Part shown: one piece after another, positions 44,739 to 52,450 of the stretch
Layout: each line of letters opens with the position of its first letter
Numbering within the stretch: the first letter of the stretch is position 1
Assembly (NCBI RefSeq): GCF_006491595.2
Contig: NZ_VEVQ02000006.1
Span: 62,001-126,000 of the forward strand
Length of the DNA: 64,000 nt
Direction of reading: 5' to 3'
DNA from: Flavobacterium jejuense
GTDB lineage: Bacteria; Bacteroidota; Bacteroidia; Flavobacteriales; Flavobacteriaceae
Notes under the pieces: model-generated
What the model saw: only the letters and a program-made list of their open reading frames with translations
The model's database searches: none
Told to the model about the DNA's origin: nothing
Made by a program: the position numbers and the translations under genes

Positions 44739-45742
44739 CTACAGCCCCAAAATCCCCAGAAAAATTTAAACCCATACTCTTTTTCAAATGTTTTTTTTAA
44801 ATCATCTATTTCTAAACTATTCATAAATAGTTCTTTTCTCTTTTTATTAATTTTATCACTAATAGTAGAATACTTATCATAGTTAACATAAAGATTATTT
44901 TTAAATGGAATAGTTGGTTTTTCGCAAGAATATGAACGATATAAATTATCATATATAAGTGCTACATCTCTTGGGTGAATATTCCCATTTTTAATCTCGC
45001 TTAACCAAATATTATCTAAATTGTTATAACTACAAAAATTATGAATTAATAATAAATAAATCATTTTTTGTGATAGTAGTTCATCTCCACAAACAAAATA
45101 TTTTTTTAAAAAATCATAATCTTCTATTCTTTTATAAAAATCTTTTAATTTAGATTTTGAATCTTTATAAACTGTTGAATCAGCAATGCCTAATAATTTA
45201 TCACCAGGAAAACCTCTTTTTCTTATCGTTTTTTCAATTTTAGAAAAAGCAATTTTTCTCTTTCTTTCATACTCTTTTCTTTCATACAAACTTTTATCAA
45301 TTTGATCCTGAACTCCATACTCATAAATAATATTTAAATAATCTAGATCAATCGTTTTTAAATAGATTTTTCTTTTATTTAGATATTCTTCATTTAAAAA
45401 ACTGTCGTCAGAGATTTTTTTTATTTCTTTATCAAAGAGTTTAATTAATTTAAGATGCTCTATTTTTAATCCATGTTCAAATCCTTTAATCAAATATTTT
45501 TTGTAATCTTTTTTTGTAAAATAAGCTATTTGAGCAGCGTTAACAGCGTCTTTAACAAAAATAAAATCAAACTCATTAAAACATTTGTCATAATAAAATA
45601 AAGAAGAATCTTTATTTTTACTTACTAAAAAACAATATTCAGCTTTATTAATTAATTTGTGATATTCAAAATAATTATTATTCTTTTGAGAATAAGAAAA
45701 CAAAAAATTACTTATTATTATTATTATTATTATTTTCTGCAT
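44735..45742 (-). CDS. Exported helical protein of the grasp-with-spasm cluster
   Basis: 335 residues. A signal peptide (MQKIIIIIIISNFLFSYS) precedes an all-helical, tyrosine- and lysine-rich domain (DSSLFYYDKCFNEFDFIFVK, then NAAQIAYFTKKDYKKYLIKG) with a TPR-like feel. Similar proteins accompany grasp-with-spasm systems in Bacteroidota, but no role is known. Its stop overlaps the gwsG start by four bases, so the whole set is one operon read from about 46.1 kb leftward. Confidence 0.7.
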   Translation of the reverse strand: MQKIIIIIIISNFLFSYSQKNNNYFEYHKLINKAEYCFLVSKNKDSSLFYYDKCFNEFDFIFVKDAVNAAQIAYFTKKDYKKYLIKGFEHGLKIEHLKLIKLFDKEIKKISDDSFLNEEYLNKRKIYLKTIDLDYLNIIYEYGVQDQIDKSLYERKEYERKRKIAFSKIEKTIRKRGFPGDKLLGIADSTVYKDSKSKLKDFYKRIEDYDFLKKYFVCGDELLSQKMIYLLLIHNFCSYNNLDNIWLSEIKNGNIHPRDVALIYDNLYRSYSCEKPTIPFKNNLYVNYDKYSTISDKINKKRKELFMNSLEIDDLKKTFEKEYGFKFFWGFWGCR

Positions 45743-45824
45743 AAATCATTATATAGTTTTGTAGATAAATTGATAAAATCCTTTATTTTTAAAGGATTTT
45801 ATCAATAAAGACCAAAAAAATTGA

Positions 45825-46088
45825 TTAAGATGGATTTACAGTTAATTTTCTTGGTGTTTGAGAAGTATGTTTATAATCAACTTCACCTAAGTGACCTTCA
45901 ACAGTAAAATGCGGTGTATGAGGATTATTATCTCCTCCAGTTTCCATATCTAGAACATCGGAGCCTTCATATCTAGCATTTCTATATGAAGTATCTTGTG
46001 GAACACCTCCTACAATTTTCATAGCATCTTGAATTTCATTTTGTTTAAAAGATTCAAACTTGTTTTTTTTTTAACTTTCTAGTTTCAT
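45825..46088 (-). CDS. Probable RiPP precursor peptide with GG leader (in-frame stop in the leader)
   Basis: From the ATG at 46022 the frame encodes 65 residues beginning MKIVGGVPQDTSYRN and ending RKLTVNPS. The same frame continues upstream as NKFESFKQNEIQDA and reaches MKLES at 46088. This would give a typical double-glycine leader of about 28 residues, except for a TAA at 46071-46073 next to an A10 run. The core after GG is rich in Thr, Ser, Asp, Glu and His, suitable for ATP-grasp ester or amide crosslinks. It is the likely substrate of GwsG/GwsS, being the first gene of the operon. The stop may be real or an assembly error. Confidence 0.65.
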
Positions 46089-46384
46089 AATTTGTAAATT
46101 AAATTGTTACTAATGTATTATTTGAACGAACTCTACGTGCACTTAAAATTACAAACAAATAATTTTTTTCTTTATTGTGTAAATAGCTTAATTATTTTTA
46201 TGTAAAACAAAGCTAAATGGTTAAAAAAAAATTAAAAAAATAAGATTTACAAAGAACGCTAATGAAAGTGGTTGTCCCGTAAAGTACGGCATTTCGGACT
46301 TTGCTCAGTGATGGTTTTAATTGAAGCATTTAATAAGTTTACATAATCTAATTTGTAAATCAAACATTAATTGAGATTTTGTGG
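46089..46384. other. Promoter-side intergenic region of the grasp-with-spasm operon
   Basis: About 296 bases upstream of the precursor on the minus strand. It is very AT-rich (runs of A and T near 46160-46240) and ends with the start of the 93-bp direct repeat at 46352. The operon promoter should lie here, but no clear TAnnTTTG/TTTG pair was identified on the minus strand. Confidence 0.4.
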
Positions 46385-46444
46385 TTAGGTGTTATTTTTT
46401 TTGATTAGTAAATAAGATATTGCTAGAGTTATTCCAGCGAGGAA
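46352..46444. repeat. 93-bp direct repeat (second copy; first at 42357-42449)
   Basis: TTTGTAAATCAAACATTAAT through GCTAGAGTTATTCCAGCGAG is nearly identical to 42357-42449, differing in a T7/T8 run and about three other bases. The two copies are in the same orientation and bracket the grasp-with-spasm operon, and they overlap the 3' ends of two related small membrane-protein genes. Confidence 0.8.
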
Positions 46445-46558
46445 CAAATAAAAGGCTAAATCATATTCTTTCTTAAAGTAAAAAAAGATACTGAATCCTA
46501 AAAAAAATATTGAATACGGAGCAACTTTTTTTATTCTGTTTGTAATTATTTTTTTCAT
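46385..46558 (-). CDS. Small two-helix membrane protein
   Basis: 57 residues from the ATG at 46558: KKIITNRIKKVAPYSIFFLG, then a second hydrophobic stretch LAFYLFLAGITLAISYLL and a basic end. An upstream in-frame ATG at 46609 has no supporting features. A T8 run in its last codons differs from the T7 in the related fragment at 42365-42469, which changes the C-terminus. Function unknown; immunity or anchoring for the nearby peptide genes is only a possibility. Confidence 0.5.
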   Translation of the reverse strand: MKKIITNRIKKVAPYSIFFLGFSIFFYFKKEYDLAFYLFLAGITLAISYLLIKKNNT

Positions 46559-46625
46559 ATGTGATTTATTTATTCTCGCTAACGGGAGTTTCTTGCCATA
46601 AATCTCCAAAATCTTAAATTTAGTA

Positions 46626-46740
46626 ATTTTACAAGTTTCTCGTCCTAATAAGTTTACCTATTTATACTTAATGCTACTATAGGTTTATAAGTCATTTTGT
46701 AAAGCTATAGTTTTTTGTACTATTACAAATAGAAACGGTC
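46626..46740. repeat. Element B-derived repeat (copy 6, decayed)
   Basis: TTTCTCGTCCTAATAAGTTT, then ATTTTGTAAAGCTATAG and ATTACAAATAGAAACGG match the copy at 42205-42330, but the CTATAGG/CTATAG hairpin has mismatches. Confidence 0.6.
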
Positions 46741-46947
46741 ACTAGTAAGAGGTTCGCAATAGCTTTGCAACTATTATTCGATTTTCTCTATCCTAAAGTA
46801 TAACCCCCAAAATAAAGGAGAGAATCACCCTATCAATAAAGGTTATATAACTGCGACTCAAAAACTAAGTTTCCCTTAATTTTACTTCATAGTAAACAGG
46901 GAAACCGAAAACTGAATAGAGTAGGTATATTTTATAATGTAAACACT

Positions 46948-47070
46948 ATGGCAGATAGAAAACCTAGAAAATGGCACGGACGTAGATTCTTTGGAAGAGG
47001 ATACAACGAAAAAGGAAAATGTAGATTTTTTGTAGCATGGATTGGTTTTGGAAATCCAAATTGCAATTAA
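46948..47070 (+). CDS. 40-residue cationic, glycine/arginine-rich peptide
   Basis: An open frame reads MADRKPRKWHGRRFFGRGYN, then EKGKCRFFVAWIGFGNPNCN and TAA. It is strongly basic in the first half, aromatic and glycine-rich, with two cysteines. The composition differs sharply from random AT-rich frames, which favours real coding. There is no leader or signal peptide. Position next to a GG-leader peptide and a RiPP cluster suggests a bacteriocin-like peptide, as inference only. A -7 element was not clearly found. Confidence 0.55.
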   Translation: MADRKPRKWHGRRFFGRGYNEKGKCRFFVAWIGFGNPNCN

Positions 47071-47381
47071 TTTGATACAACAATGTTTCAATTAATTATT
47101 TGTTCTCAACTAATTTAGTAAGAAAACCAGTTCTTAGAAACGTGTAACTAAAAGCAGTTGTTCTGCAAAGTCAGAAGGGTATGATGACTTTTAAAAATAG
47201 TGATTACTAGAGGTGTTAACATTTTTGATAGTAAAAGTTCCTATTGTGTTAAATGTCATAAAGTTAATGATAATATTGATTTAATTTTATTATTTTTAGT
47301 ACTGTAAAATCCCTGTACAGGAGCAGTCTGAATCTCAACAGACTTTACTATTTTGAGAATAATAATAAAAAAATAAATATC
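47071..47381 (+). other. Intergenic region with a short hairpin before the GG-leader peptide gene
   Basis: About 310 bases without a gene. GTCTG at 47326-47330 and CAGAC at 47339-47343 form a five-base stem about 40 bases upstream of the next ATG. No repeat family or mobile element was recognised. Confidence 0.35.
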
Positions 47382-47606
47382 ATGTTAAAAAAAATTTCTG
47401 AGTTATCGGGAGTAAAAATCCTAGATAAAAATAAACAAATAAATATAGTAGGGGGTGATCCCATTTTTCAAGTTCAACATTGCGCTTATAATAATTATAG
47501 TGCACTTATTGAAGGGTGTGCAGTGCAACCGCCTGATAATTCTACTCAGCAGCCCACTTGTATTTATATTTGTGAGAACGGACGTTGGGTAAAGCATCCT
47601 TATTAA
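47382..47606 (+). CDS. Double-glycine leader peptide, cysteine-containing (bacteriocin-like)
   Basis: 74 residues. MLKKISELSGVKILDKNKQI then NIVGG is a typical double-glycine leader cleaved by peptidase-containing ABC transporters. The predicted mature peptide of 49 residues (DPIFQVQHCAYNNYSALIEG ... CIYICENGRWVKHPY) has four cysteines and aromatic residues. A terminator follows. No C39-peptidase ABC transporter is in the window, so processing must rely on a gene elsewhere. It could be a bacteriocin or an additional RiPP precursor. Confidence 0.75.
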   Translation: MLKKISELSGVKILDKNKQINIVGGDPIFQVQHCAYNNYSALIEGCAVQPPDNSTQQPTCIYICENGRWVKHPY

Positions 47607-47618
47607 TATAAATGAAGT

Positions 47619-47657
47619 AAGACTTATGAATACAAAATGGTAATGATAAGTCTTTTT
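47619..47657 (+). terminator. Terminator after the GG-leader peptide gene
   Basis: AAGACTTAT at 47619-47627 pairs perfectly with ATAAGTCTT at 47646-47654, followed by further T residues. Confidence 0.75.
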
Positions 47658-47797
47658 ATAGTTAAAAAGTATTTTAATTTGCTAATTAATTTAGTTGTAT
47701 GTTACTCTAATAGTAGTATGTCTTCTAAAGTTTGAAAAAGGAATACATTTAACTTTATAAAATAGATGTTCAAAATATCTGTTTTTTAATTATAATT

Positions 47798-47838
47798 AAA
47801 AAGCAATAATCAAAACTATTTTGGTTATTGCTTTTTTT
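47798..47838. terminator. Strong hairpin with T-run
   Basis: AAAAAGCAATAATCAAAA pairs with TTTTGGTTATTGCTTTTT (one mismatch, three-base loop) and ends in seven T residues. It is not directly behind a recognised plus-strand gene, so it may be a relic terminator. Confidence 0.7.
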
Positions 47839-47931
47839 GTTTCTAAATTTATAATTCAATATTATTAAAATAGGGTACATTTAATATTTATTAGGACTCA
47901 AAAAAGGATTACACAAAGTAGGTCTTGAAAG

Positions 47932-48030
47932 GGAAATTGTTTAGATAATACCATTATTGAAAACTTCTTTGGAGTATTAAAATCTAAACTATTTTATCTA
48001 AAAAACAAATCTATAGAACATTTATTATAA
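47932..48030 (+). pseudogene. IS3-family transposase remnant
   Basis: Thirty-two codons read GNCLDNTIIENFFGVLKSKL, then FYLKNKSIEHLL and stop. This matches the segment around the last catalytic glutamate of IS3-family OrfB transposases (consensus D-N-A-x-x-E-x-F-F-x-x-L-K). Nothing of the rest of the element or its ends remains. It overlaps the 3' end of the response-regulator gene on the other strand by six bases. Confidence 0.75.
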
Positions 48031-48732
48031 GAGTAGTTTGTTTACGTTTCCTTTGTAGGTTTGTCCAATTGGTATTTTATGATTTTGAATACTAATTCGA
48101 TTGCCTTCAATATGATTGATTTCATTTTTGGCAACGATAAACGATTTATGTGTTCTAATAAATTGTGATTCTGGAAGAAGTTTTTCAAAAGAAGAGATTT
48201 TTTCATGACTAATAATAATCTCATTTTTTAAATAGACTTTGGTATAATGACCGTAAGCTTCAATAAATAAAAGATCTTTAAAATGAACTTGAGAATGTTT
48301 TTTATCTCCTTTAAGAAAAAAACTCGAAGCTACTAATTCTGTTTCAGATTTTGTTAGTACCAATGAATTACCTTTTTCTTTTATAGGAAGAATTGTTTTG
48401 TTAATAGCTTTTACAAAGCGTTCAAAATTAAAAGGTTTTAATAAATAATCAGAAATGTTAAGTTCATAACCTTCTAAAGCAAACTCTTGGTATGCAGTAG
48501 TTACAATTATTTTTGGTGGATTTGAGATTGTCTTTAAAAAATCAAAACCAGATAATTTAGGCATGTTTATATCTAAAAACAATAAATTAATCTCATTTTC
48601 ATTTAAAAACTGCATAGCTTCAAAGGCATTGTAACAGTTTCCTTTTTTTTCTAAATAAGGTAAATGAGCACAATATTTTTCAATAATGCGATGTGCAATT
48701 GGTTCATCATCAACAATTAAATAATGTATCAT
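48025..48732 (-). CDS. LytTR-family response regulator
   Basis: 235 residues. The receiver domain shows VDDEPIAHRII, the phospho-acceptor aspartate in LLFLDINMPKLSGFDFL (about residue 55) and DYLLKPFNFERF. The LytTR DNA-binding domain includes HFKDLLFIEAYGHYTKVYLK and QFIRTHKSFIVAKNEINH. Its start overlaps the kinase stop by four bases. The last residues (NVNKLLL) overlap an IS3 remnant, so its extreme C-terminus may have been altered. Confidence 0.93.
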   Translation of the reverse strand: MIHYLIVDDEPIAHRIIEKYCAHLPYLEKKGNCYNAFEAMQFLNENEINLLFLDINMPKLSGFDFLKTISNPPKIIVTTAYQEFALEGYELNISDYLLKPFNFERFVKAINKTILPIKEKGNSLVLTKSETELVASSFFLKGDKKHSQVHFKDLLFIEAYGHYTKVYLKNEIIISHEKISSFEKLLPESQFIRTHKSFIVAKNEINHIEGNRISIQNHKIPIGQTYKGNVNKLLL

Positions 48733-49853
48733 ATAGTATCTAGTTTAAGAGCTAATTTAAATACAGAATCGTGACTTTCAATAGTAAGTTGATGCTTTTT
48801 TGGATATACTAATTGTAATCGTTGTTTTAAATTATCTAATCCAATTCCTGATTTTTTTTCTGTATTTGGTTTTTCAAAATTATTTTCTATCTCAAAAAAA
48901 ACGTTTCTATTATCGGTATAAATTTTAATATGAATATATGCATTTTCTGTTAATTTTTCAACTCCATGTTTAAATGCATTTTCAACTGCAATAATATATA
49001 ATAGTGGTGCAATTTGATAATTTAAGACATTAGAATGCGTAAATTGAATATTTACTTTTTTTTGATATCTAATTTTATGCAATTCAATATAATTATTTAA
49101 ATATTCAATTTCATCTTTTAATGGAACTAAATCTTTTTTTCCCATATGAATGGTATAACGCATCATGTCTGATAATTTTAAAACAACATTTGGAGCATCG
49201 TCAGATTTCTCTACTGTTAATCCATATAAATTATTTAAAGTATTGAAAAAGAAGTGTGGGTTTATTTGGCTTTTTAAAAGAGCTAATTCTGCTTTTGTTT
49301 TTTGAGACTCTAATGTTTTTAACCATTTCCATTGCTGAAAAAGCCAACCAAAAAGAAGGATAAGAAATGGAGTTGTCAAAATAATCTTGATTTCTTTTTC
49401 TTGTTGTAAATAGAGATTTATATTACCAATATAAATCCTTATGTAGATGAAATATCCTAAACTAAAGGTGTAAAACACAAGAATAAATAGAACATGTTTT
49501 TTAAAAAATTTTGGAGCAATACTTGAAAAAAAAAGCAAACCAATGCTAATGATTCCAATGATAGTAATTGGGTTGTCAATTACCTTAGAATTGGCATCAT
49601 TAATTATTACAAGAATAAAAAGGATTATAAGGACTAAATGTCTGATTGTTTTTGTTTTATACTTCTTTAAAAAAGAAAAGAAATGTATGGGCAATGAGAA
49701 TAGTAACCAATAAAACATAAAACTTAATGTATTAGACAAGTATTCTGAATTATCAATATGTATTAAATCAAAATAGGTTAATACTAGAACTACTATTCTA
49801 AAGAGTAGTAATCCATATATAAAAGCTTTATATTTTTTTAAGAATGTAATCAT
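48729..49853 (-). CDS. LytS/YehU-type sensor histidine kinase
   Basis: 374 residues. About five membrane segments occupy the first 175 residues (such as YGLLLFRIVVLVLTYFDLIH and HVLFILVFYTFSLGYFIYI). The His_kinase domain starts at ALLKSQINPHFFFNTLNNLY (phospho-acceptor histidine), followed by AVENAFKHGVEKL and GIGLDNLKQRL of the ATPase. It forms an operon with the LytTR regulator and is divergent from the S41 peptidase gene, which may be a target. Confidence 0.93.
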   Translation of the reverse strand: MITFLKKYKAFIYGLLLFRIVVLVLTYFDLIHIDNSEYLSNTLSFMFYWLLFSLPIHFFSFLKKYKTKTIRHLVLIILFILVIINDANSKVIDNPITIIGIISIGLLFFSSIAPKFFKKHVLFILVFYTFSLGYFIYIRIYIGNINLYLQQEKEIKIILTTPFLILLFGWLFQQWKWLKTLESQKTKAELALLKSQINPHFFFNTLNNLYGLTVEKSDDAPNVVLKLSDMMRYTIHMGKKDLVPLKDEIEYLNNYIELHKIRYQKKVNIQFTHSNVLNYQIAPLLYIIAVENAFKHGVEKLTENAYIHIKIYTDNRNVFFEIENNFEKPNTEKKSGIGLDNLKQRLQLVYPKKHQLTIESHDSVFKLALKLDTI

Positions 49854-50060
49854 AGTACAAAGCTACTACTATTAGTGTTATTCTTAGAATGATTTGCGTC
49901 AACTTACTAATAAATGACACAAACGTATGGCTTTTAGACATAACTTCAATTGATGATTAAAATAGATATCTGTGTGAGTAAAAGGAACTTGATTAAGAAA
50001 TTATATTTTAAGGATTAATCCTTTAGCATAGGTTTGTATCCAATTAAAAAATCAACCGAA

Positions 50061-51305
50061 ATGAAAAAACAAATTATGACGTTAGTATTAGTATTTTTTT
50101 TATTAGCAAGCTTAACTGCTCAAAATGAAAAAATTACTAAAGATGAAAAAGGAGAAATTGTAGCAATGATTTCTAAAAATTTATTAGAAAATTATATTGA
50201 TTTAGCTGTTGCTAAAGAAATGACTTTGGCTATAACATTAAATACAAAGTCAAATAAGTATGATGCGATCACAAATCCTGATGTGTTTTCTAAAATAATT
50301 ACTGAGGATTTACAAAAAATAAGTAATGATTTGCATTTAAAGTTAAATTATGAACCCCATAAAATAGCACAAAACAGTCAAGTTATGTCAGAAGAATTGA
50401 AAATCAAAAGAAAAGAATTGATGGAAATGAAAATGGCAGAAATCAACTATGGTTTTACAGAAGTTAAGGTTTTACATGGAAATATTGGCTATTTAAATTT
50501 ACGTATGTTTGCGGATATTGATTATGCAAAAGAAGCAGCAACAGCAGCAATGAACTTTCTATACAATACCAATGCTATTATTATAGATTTAAGGAAAAAT
50601 AGTGGAGGTGTGCCAAGTATGATGCAATTATTGTCTAGTTATTTTACAGAAGCAGCACCTATATTGTTAAGTAATTTTTATGAACGCAAAACAAATGAAA
50701 CAACTCAACTAGTTGCTTTTGAAAGTGTTGATGGAAAAAGAATGAAGAATAAACCTTTATATATTTTAACAAGCAAAAACACTTTTTCGGCAGCAGAAGC
50801 TTTTACCTATACATTAAAACATTTAGATAAAGCAGTTGTTGTGGGTGAAGTTACTAAAGGAGGAGCGAATAGAACGAAAACAATAAATTTAAATAGAAAC
50901 TTCTCAATATCTGTTCCATATATTAAAGCAATACATCCAGTAACCCTATCAAACTGGGAAGGTAAAGGTGTGCAGCCAGACATTGAGACCAATGAAAATG
51001 AGGCTTTTGTAGTAGCTTACATAGATGCCATTAATAAAACCGTTACTAGAAAAAGGAACCATGTATTGAATACTATTGGTTATGAATTCTTACAAAAAAA
51101 ATCGATTGATGAAGCTATTATTGTATTTAAAGAAAATGCTAAATTATTTCCAGAAGAGGTCAATTCTTGGGATAGTCTGGGAGAAGCTTACTTTCATCTG
51201 CGTGATAAAGGAAATGCCTTAAAAGCATATCAAAAAGCATTAGAGTTAGATCCTAATTTAGAATCTGCAAAAAAAATGATTCAGAAATTAGAAAACTTCC
51301 AATAG
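50061..51305 (+). CDS. S41-family peptidase with C-terminal TPR
   Basis: 414 residues from the ATG at 50061, after which a signal peptide (KKQIMTLVLVFFLLASLTAQ) begins. A TAGGTTTG -7 element at 50029-50036 excludes the upstream TTG at 50034. The interphotoreceptor-retinoid-binding-like/S41 core shows NAIIIDLRKNSGGVPSMMQL, YILTSKNTFSAAEAFTYTLK with the catalytic serine, and VVVGEVTKGGANRTKTI. The last 70 residues form two tetratricopeptide repeats (KGNALKAYQKALELDPNLES). The gene below follows after one base. Confidence 0.9.
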   Translation: MKKQIMTLVLVFFLLASLTAQNEKITKDEKGEIVAMISKNLLENYIDLAVAKEMTLAITLNTKSNKYDAITNPDVFSKIITEDLQKISNDLHLKLNYEPHKIAQNSQVMSEELKIKRKELMEMKMAEINYGFTEVKVLHGNIGYLNLRMFADIDYAKEAATAAMNFLYNTNAIIIDLRKNSGGVPSMMQLLSSYFTEAAPILLSNFYERKTNETTQLVAFESVDGKRMKNKPLYILTSKNTFSAAEAFTYTLKHLDKAVVVGEVTKGGANRTKTINLNRNFSISVPYIKAIHPVTLSNWEGKGVQPDIETNENEAFVVAYIDAINKTVTRKRNHVLNTIGYEFLQKKSIDEAIIVFKENAKLFPEEVNSWDSLGEAYFHLRDKGNALKAYQKALELDPNLESAKKMIQKLENFQ

Positions 51306-51306
51306 A

Positions 51307-52353
51307 ATGAGGAAAAGAACTAGTATATTATTCTTACTTCTATTAGTAATTGTATATTTTTTGTATTCACAATTATTTAAACAATCAAAGTTAGTTGAAG
51401 GCAATTATATAAAATTAAAAGAAACATTTAATCTTCATTCTGGGGATGTTTGGGAGGTAAAGTTTGCACCAAATGATACATTAATGATAAGTGGTGGTAT
51501 AGACCAAAACACTAAAATTTGGAATAGATTTACGGGTGAAATCTTATATAATTTACCTCATGAAATAGGATCACCAGCAGTAGATTTTAATCCAAACGGA
51601 AAACTTGTTGCGACAGGAGCTTATGATGGTAAGGTAAGACTTTGGGATTTGAATTCTGGAAAACTTTTGAAAGTTTTGGAAGGGAATAACGATGTGGTTT
51701 GGTCTGTGGATTTTAGTCCGAAAGGCGATTTAATTGCAGCAGGAGGTGATGCTGACAAAGTAACTGTTTGGGATGTAAATACAGGGATGATTAAATATGA
51801 ATTTAAAGAAGCGTCTCATAATATTTGGGAGATTGTTTTTAATCCAGCAGGGGATTGTTTAGCGGCATCAGGCAGTGATAATGCCATAAGAATTTATGAT
51901 GTGAAAACGGGTAAGTTGACAAAAACAATTCTAGGCCATTCAATGGTTCCATTAGCAATGGATTTTAGTCCAAACGGAAAATTATTAGCAAGTGCAGGAG
52001 ATGATAAAACCATTAAAATTTGGGATACAAGTAAATGGGAATTATTGCATACATTGGAAGGAGAAAATGAAGCCATTCACTCTGTTGTGTTTATTGGGAA
52101 TGATAAAGTCTTAGCTGGAGGAACTGACAAAAAAATGGTGGGAGAGTTATTAGAATATCATTTTGATTTCACAGGCTTTACAACACCTATTATAGCAACA
52201 CTTTGGGATATTAATAATGAAACAATTTTACAGACAATAACTGAACATACAGATGATATTGGTTTAGGTATGGATATAAGTTCAGATGGAAAATTTATTG
52301 CAACACCTAGTAAAGATAAGACAGTAAAGATTTGGCAAATTACAAAAGAATAG
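51307..52353 (+). CDS. WD40 repeat protein
   Basis: 348 residues. A membrane anchor or signal (RTSILFLLLLVIVYFLYSQL) is followed by about seven WD40 blades, such as WEVKFAPNDTLMISGGIDQN then TKIWNRFTG, and LAMDFSPNGKLLASAGDDKT then IKIWDTS. It should form a periplasmic or membrane-attached propeller used as a protein-interaction platform. It starts one base after the S41 peptidase stop, so the two probably work together. Confidence 0.9.
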   Translation: MRKRTSILFLLLLVIVYFLYSQLFKQSKLVEGNYIKLKETFNLHSGDVWEVKFAPNDTLMISGGIDQNTKIWNRFTGEILYNLPHEIGSPAVDFNPNGKLVATGAYDGKVRLWDLNSGKLLKVLEGNNDVVWSVDFSPKGDLIAAGGDADKVTVWDVNTGMIKYEFKEASHNIWEIVFNPAGDCLAASGSDNAIRIYDVKTGKLTKTILGHSMVPLAMDFSPNGKLLASAGDDKTIKIWDTSKWELLHTLEGENEAIHSVVFIGNDKVLAGGTDKKMVGELLEYHFDFTGFTTPIIATLWDINNETILQTITEHTDDIGLGMDISSDGKFIATPSKDKTVKIWQITKE

Positions 52354-52450
52354 TTGCAAAAAGCAGGAGAGTAAAAGAGAACAAAAATATTTTACATTAC
52401 CATAAATAAGTAATTTTTTTTTTTAAACGCTCCGAAATTTTAAGATAAAA

